Source: Drosophila persimilis
Taxonomy: Eukaryota > Arthropoda > Insecta > Diptera > Drosophilidae
DNA: 64,000 nucleotides
NCBI RefSeq assembly: GCF_003286085.1
Contig: NW_020825294.1
Coordinates: 3,410,001 to 3,474,000, forward strand
Direction: 5' to 3'
The translations under genes and the position numbers were made by a program. The notes under the pieces were generated by a model that had not been told where the DNA came from, searched no databases, and saw only the letters and a list, made by a program, of their open reading frames with translations. This document shows, one piece after another, positions 59,771 through 64,000 of the stretch (position 1 is its first letter; each line of letters begins with the position of its first letter).

Positions 59771-62700
59771 GCAAACATGGACAAAAAACGATTAACCCAT
59801 GTCGGCTACAATACACTCCACGAATATGATGAAGCTTGAAGAATTGTATCTCAGTTCAGGTGAAAATTATCGTGGTTTTTCTTTTAAGTAAAAACAAAGG
59901 ATATGATGAGTCTACAAGAAAAATGATTATTAGTATTGTTTATCGTGGTTTAACTCAAGTTTTTCACCGGTTTAAATAAGGGGGGCTTTAGTGGCCTAAT
60001 AATCCCAGCTGTTCTGACTGTTCGGGCTGCTAATTTGTGGACAACAACGAGAGCCGTACGTACCTGTTAAAATTTAACGAATTCGGTTCGCGATCGGTCG
60101 TGTTTTCTGTCCGGCGGTTCTTCTTGGCGTAAGTTCGCAGAGTAAAGAGAAATGATTAATAAACAAAAGCCTGAAAATGTTTAATAACCAAGTGAACATA
60201 ATTAACCTGTTGCTCTGAGGCAGTGGATAATAGAAGAACAATCGGCGCGCTGCACTTTTCCTGCGATTGTTGGTGCGTGACCTATTTATGTAACCTGTTT
60301 TTGAAAAGAATATCATACCCCGCTTCGAAACTGGCTTAACCCGAGTGGCCAAAGTGCTAATTAATGCAACAATACATTTAGATGTTACCTTCCGAAGAAA
60401 AAGAGTGCAAAATTCTAGGCGAAACAGGCAGCAGAGAGTGTTTACGGAAAGAAAAAAAAGAGTGCATTAACCCTGCAAGACAGACCTAAGTCGTCTATGT
60501 GTATGTGTATGTGAGTGAGTGTTGGCTAGAAAACCCAGCAAGAGAAAATGACAAGGGTCAAGCTAAAAGAATGGAGCATCATCATTTTAATTACCATTGA
60601 TTTTAGTATCTTCTCCGACGCGACGTGGCTGCATGCATTTTTTTCTTTTTATTGCCTTAAGCCTCTTCTCTGACCAAAAAATTATAGCTACGCTTCAGGT
60701 TTCGTTGGCTAGAACGGTACTAACATGCACACACACCGACAGAGCACACTCTCTCATACACACTCATACTTGGGCAGACACCTGCCGAAGAAGGGAGAGC
60801 AAGCGAGAGAGGCATGCGTAAAGAGCGGCTCACAGTGCAGCAAAACATACACACAGATTGGTTGGGTGCCCCCCTTTCCTCTCACTCTCACCCGCCTGTT
60901 GCTGTCTGGTTTTAGTTTCATAGAAGTTGCGCGCTCTCTCCCTCTCTCTGTCTCTCCTTGAGCTTGAACCTGGCTGTTCTTATTCGAATATCACACAAAC
61001 ACACACGCACACTTGTTTGGCCGGTTTGTTGGTGTTGTTGTTGCGCAACGGGACATTTTGTAGGGGGGCAGGGGACGATCCAAAAACCCTTTTCCCTTAA
61101 ACGCTTTTCATTAGCTGTTTTTCTCGTTGTTTCTCTCTTAGCCACAAACCTTTTTTGCGTTTCCATTTCGGGGTAAGGTAACCCTAATGTTGCTGCTGTT
61201 TGTAGGCCCTCCCCCCATCCTCATTGGTGTCTTAAGCTTTCGCGACTTTCTGTTTGTTTGGTGAAACTTTTTTTTAAGGTCTTCTCTAAATACATAATAA
61301 AAAAACATACAAAAAAAAAAATGATGATAATAATACTTTGGCCAGCTTTTTGTGGATTTTTGTGTGGTTTTTATACGCTTAGAAGAATTTTAAATGTAAG
61401 ACTCTAAAAAATGTGAAAGAAATTTCGGTGTATAATGCAAATTTGAGTAAAAGTATGGGGAGAAGGGAATTAGAAATGGTTGTTTTATATGTACGAACAG
61501 TGTAAGATATCAAAAAATATCAATTGATAATTTTTTTCGTAAATACATTATAAAGTTTAAAAAGTGTTTACAGAAGCCTCAAATCAAACGGTGGTAATTC
61601 TACAAAATGATAAAAGTTTTATAATAATAAAAACAGCATAAAAACATAAAAGTTTAAAAAAAAAATCAACTAAAAACCAATAATAATAAAGTTATCTTCT
61701 CCCCTCAAAAGATAGCAAAATTCGGTTAAGGTTTTCTATAAACGTTGTTTTGAAGAAGAGTTCCATAAAATAAAGCTAATTCTGCGTGTCATTCGTGTTT
61801 TCTCAAAGTCTTATCGTATCGTTCCATTAGCAGATCCAATTCCGTAATTCTTTACCTAATTTTACAACCCATATTCCCACCAAACACCACCCTTGCTCTC
61901 AACGCGATCTTTGTACAGCCAGCAACAAAAATTGTGGTAAATGTCAAAGTCAAATTGAACAAAAACTAATGTATAATAATAATGAACGGTATAAAGGTTA
62001 TACATACAATACAAATATGTACATACATGTATATATATGTACATGTGTGATGCATATACCGTAATTGTACGTGGCAGAGTAGAGCCACAGCCACAGCCCC
62101 AGCCCCAGCCCCCCCCATACGAACTTTCACTAATGACTCTCGATGAACTTTTGGCTCACTCTCACACGCACACGTTTCACACAACGAACGCACTCTCTTA
62201 AGAGTCGCTCACGTGCTGCTCTTTTCCCTTTCTCCCTTTTCACCTCCTCTTTCCCCTCTTTTCCACCTGCCTTTTGCATGGCAGTACGTGCCAAAGTTGA
62301 GTCAGTGATGGATTGATGCAGAATCTCTTGGAATCTGCATTCATCACGGAAATTCTTAGGCGCCTCTCTCTGCGGCTGATTCAGTTTCAGTTTCAGAGAT
62401 ATGTACATATGTCTACGCTGATAGGGCCCTTGCCGTCCAAAAACCCCCGCCCTTACACCTGGTTTAATGTTCTTTGCTTATCTGGCAGGCACTTAAGCGG
62501 GTTTCTCCGATAAGAGCGAAATGGAATAGGTATTAGGCAATACTCGTATTTTTAAATGTTTATTTGTACGAGTGCTTGAACTCCAAACAACTGATATTCG
62601 GGTACAGTGGTAACTCCCAAATTCCCAAATTCAATTGATTTTTAATAATATACGATGCAAAAACTGTTCCCTAGAATTCCATAAAGTTTCCGGCTCACGT

Positions 62701-63077
62701 TTTGCGCCCGTCTCTAGATGTTATACTGTATATATGTATGTGTGTATGTGTGTCTGTGAATGTGTGGTGGTGTGGCTTGTAGATCAGTTCCCTATGTGCT
62801 GCTGCTGGTAATGCTGCTGCATTATGGGGTATACTTGTATTTTGACCGCCAGAGCGTAACCAGACTGGTATACGTGCCGCCGCCGTCGCCGTCGCCGTAG
62901 CCGTAGCCGCCTCACTGTGTGTGCCACTAAATTTGGTTGCCGTTGTTTTTGTTGCTGTTTATTGTCTGGCATGTTGCAATTACCTTCGAGATAGGAGTGT
63001 ATCCCCACTATATAGAGACGCCTCCAAATGAGTAACTATACCTGGTGGTGCGGCAGTGTCCGCTATAGCTGCTGTTT

Positions 63078-63101
63078 CTGCTGCTGCTGCTGCTGCTGCT
63101 G
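63078..63101. repeat. CTG/CAG trinucleotide repeat
   Basis: Eight CTG units. On the minus strand it would encode Ala, Gln or Ser runs, depending on frame. Confidence 0.9.
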
Positions 63102-64000
63102 CCACCTCTGCCGCTGCTGTTAGTCCATGTGTTAAATGATGGATGGGGTGTCCAATTGGAAGGCGGTTTCAAATGGCAACCGACTGGGATATGACGCCAA
63201 CGTGAAATTGAGCCTCCATGGGGTGCTGCTGCCTCTTCAAAGGGGTCTTCTGTATGGGATATCTATGATCTGTAGGTGGGGTAGATATCCAGTGTTGAGT
63301 TATGGCCAGTTTGGTTCTTAACTGTTTTAAATTTTTGCATAAAAAAGATGTATGGGTTGACCATTTCGATTAGAAAGATGATGACAAGTGGAGTCTCACA
63401 TGATTCAGTAGCTGTACCTTTAAAGAAACGTTTGTTAGTTGTGTTATCTTTGTAGGTCAATTCTTTGCGATAAGAAGCGTTTATTTTGTATAGTTTTATG
63501 ATGGTTAAGATTCAAAGAACTATCATACGATAATAGCTAAACGATTGTACAGATTTAAAGGATTATTCTAAAGTCAAACTCCTTAAGGAATTAACGTATG
63601 GAGATATGATGTTCATCTAGAAAACGATTCAAATACACATTTGTCTTCTATAATAGAATAAAATCATCTCATATCAAAGGGATAATCTTTTCTTACAAAA
63701 CTTCACATGCCCCTTAAAATTTCCACATCTATCAATGTCCAAGTCCATTTTTCCCTTCAGTTTTTCTTGAAACTTCCACTTTAGGATGAGAAAATAAAAC
63801 CAGAACAATGGAAATATTTTCCAATTCAAATTTCTGAATAGAATCATCTCGCATATCACTTGGATTTCCCCCCCTTTGAAGAATCCATCAATGTCAACAC
63901 CTTTCTTTTCTGAAATTTTCTAGAAATTTATAGTTATAGACTTGCAGTTTTCTATTGCTAATCGTATATAGTATGGTAGCCCCGAGCTCCTCCGTATAAA

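Larger units (their letters stand above)
58950..64000. other. Right-hand non-coding stretch
   Basis: No gene with recognisable homology. It contains a diverged tandem repeat (59391-59770), a GTAAGT donor at 60129 after GC-richer DNA that could end a non-coding first exon, CT/GA-rich DNA near 60930-60957, Ala/Gln-coding triplet repeats on the minus strand at 62780-63120, and a minus-strand AATAAA near 62555. The last two could belong to a gene continuing beyond the window, but I cannot support its exons. Confidence 0.5.

Noticed and set aside
62130-62408. Minus-strand Lys/Arg/Glu-rich frame
   Set aside because: Low-complexity purine-rich DNA; no homology and no splice partners.

Overview
The window is insect nuclear DNA from a Drosophila species other than D. 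melanogaster. The genes have short introns with GT...AG ends and well-supported protein homology. The set of genes (an ANO8-type anoctamin, vasa with the solo exons inside it, vig and TfIIS) is a block known from Muller element B (35C region of 2L in D. melanogaster). A DINE-1 element of Drosophila type lies at 21.45-21.9 kb. I could not settle the species; the different position of vig argues against the melanogaster arrangement.

Layout. (1) 1-8.5 kb: no gene seen, only microsatellites. (2) 8.5-41.9 kb, minus strand: one large anoctamin gene of the ANO8 type (CG15270 orthologue). I assembled 17 coding exons with matching splice phases into 1348 codons; its first coding exon is separated from the second by a 22.5-kb intron. 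That intron holds an intronless plus-strand DUF4485-type gene at 19.8-21.3 kb, followed by the DINE-1 copy. A possible extra or duplicated exon lies at 16.5 kb. (3) 43.3-43.5 kb: a decayed partial copy of vasa. (4) 44.1-50.0 kb, minus strand: vasa (7 coding exons, 578 aa). Its 3.7-kb second intron contains two long exons that splice in phase onto the first two vasa exons and encode SOLO (934 aa). (5) 50.5-54.2 kb, plus strand: vig, divergent from vasa and outside it. (6) 54.2-57.7 kb: non-coding DNA with a diverged tandem duplication and promoter-type motifs. (7) 57.77-58.77 kb, plus strand: TfIIS. (8) 58.9-64 kb: a diverged tandem repeat, microsatellites and at most weak exon candidates.

Functionally the vasa/solo locus makes two germline proteins from one promoter: a DEAD-box helicase of the germ plasm and piRNA pathway, and a meiotic cohesion protein. 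vig (an RNA-binding protein of the SERBP1 family) shares the divergent promoter region. TfIIS is a general transcription elongation factor. The anoctamin is a membrane protein. The most useful observations are the un-nested vig, the vasa pseudogene copy, the homologous extra anoctamin exon, the nested intronless DUF4485 gene, and several old tandem duplications in non-coding DNA.
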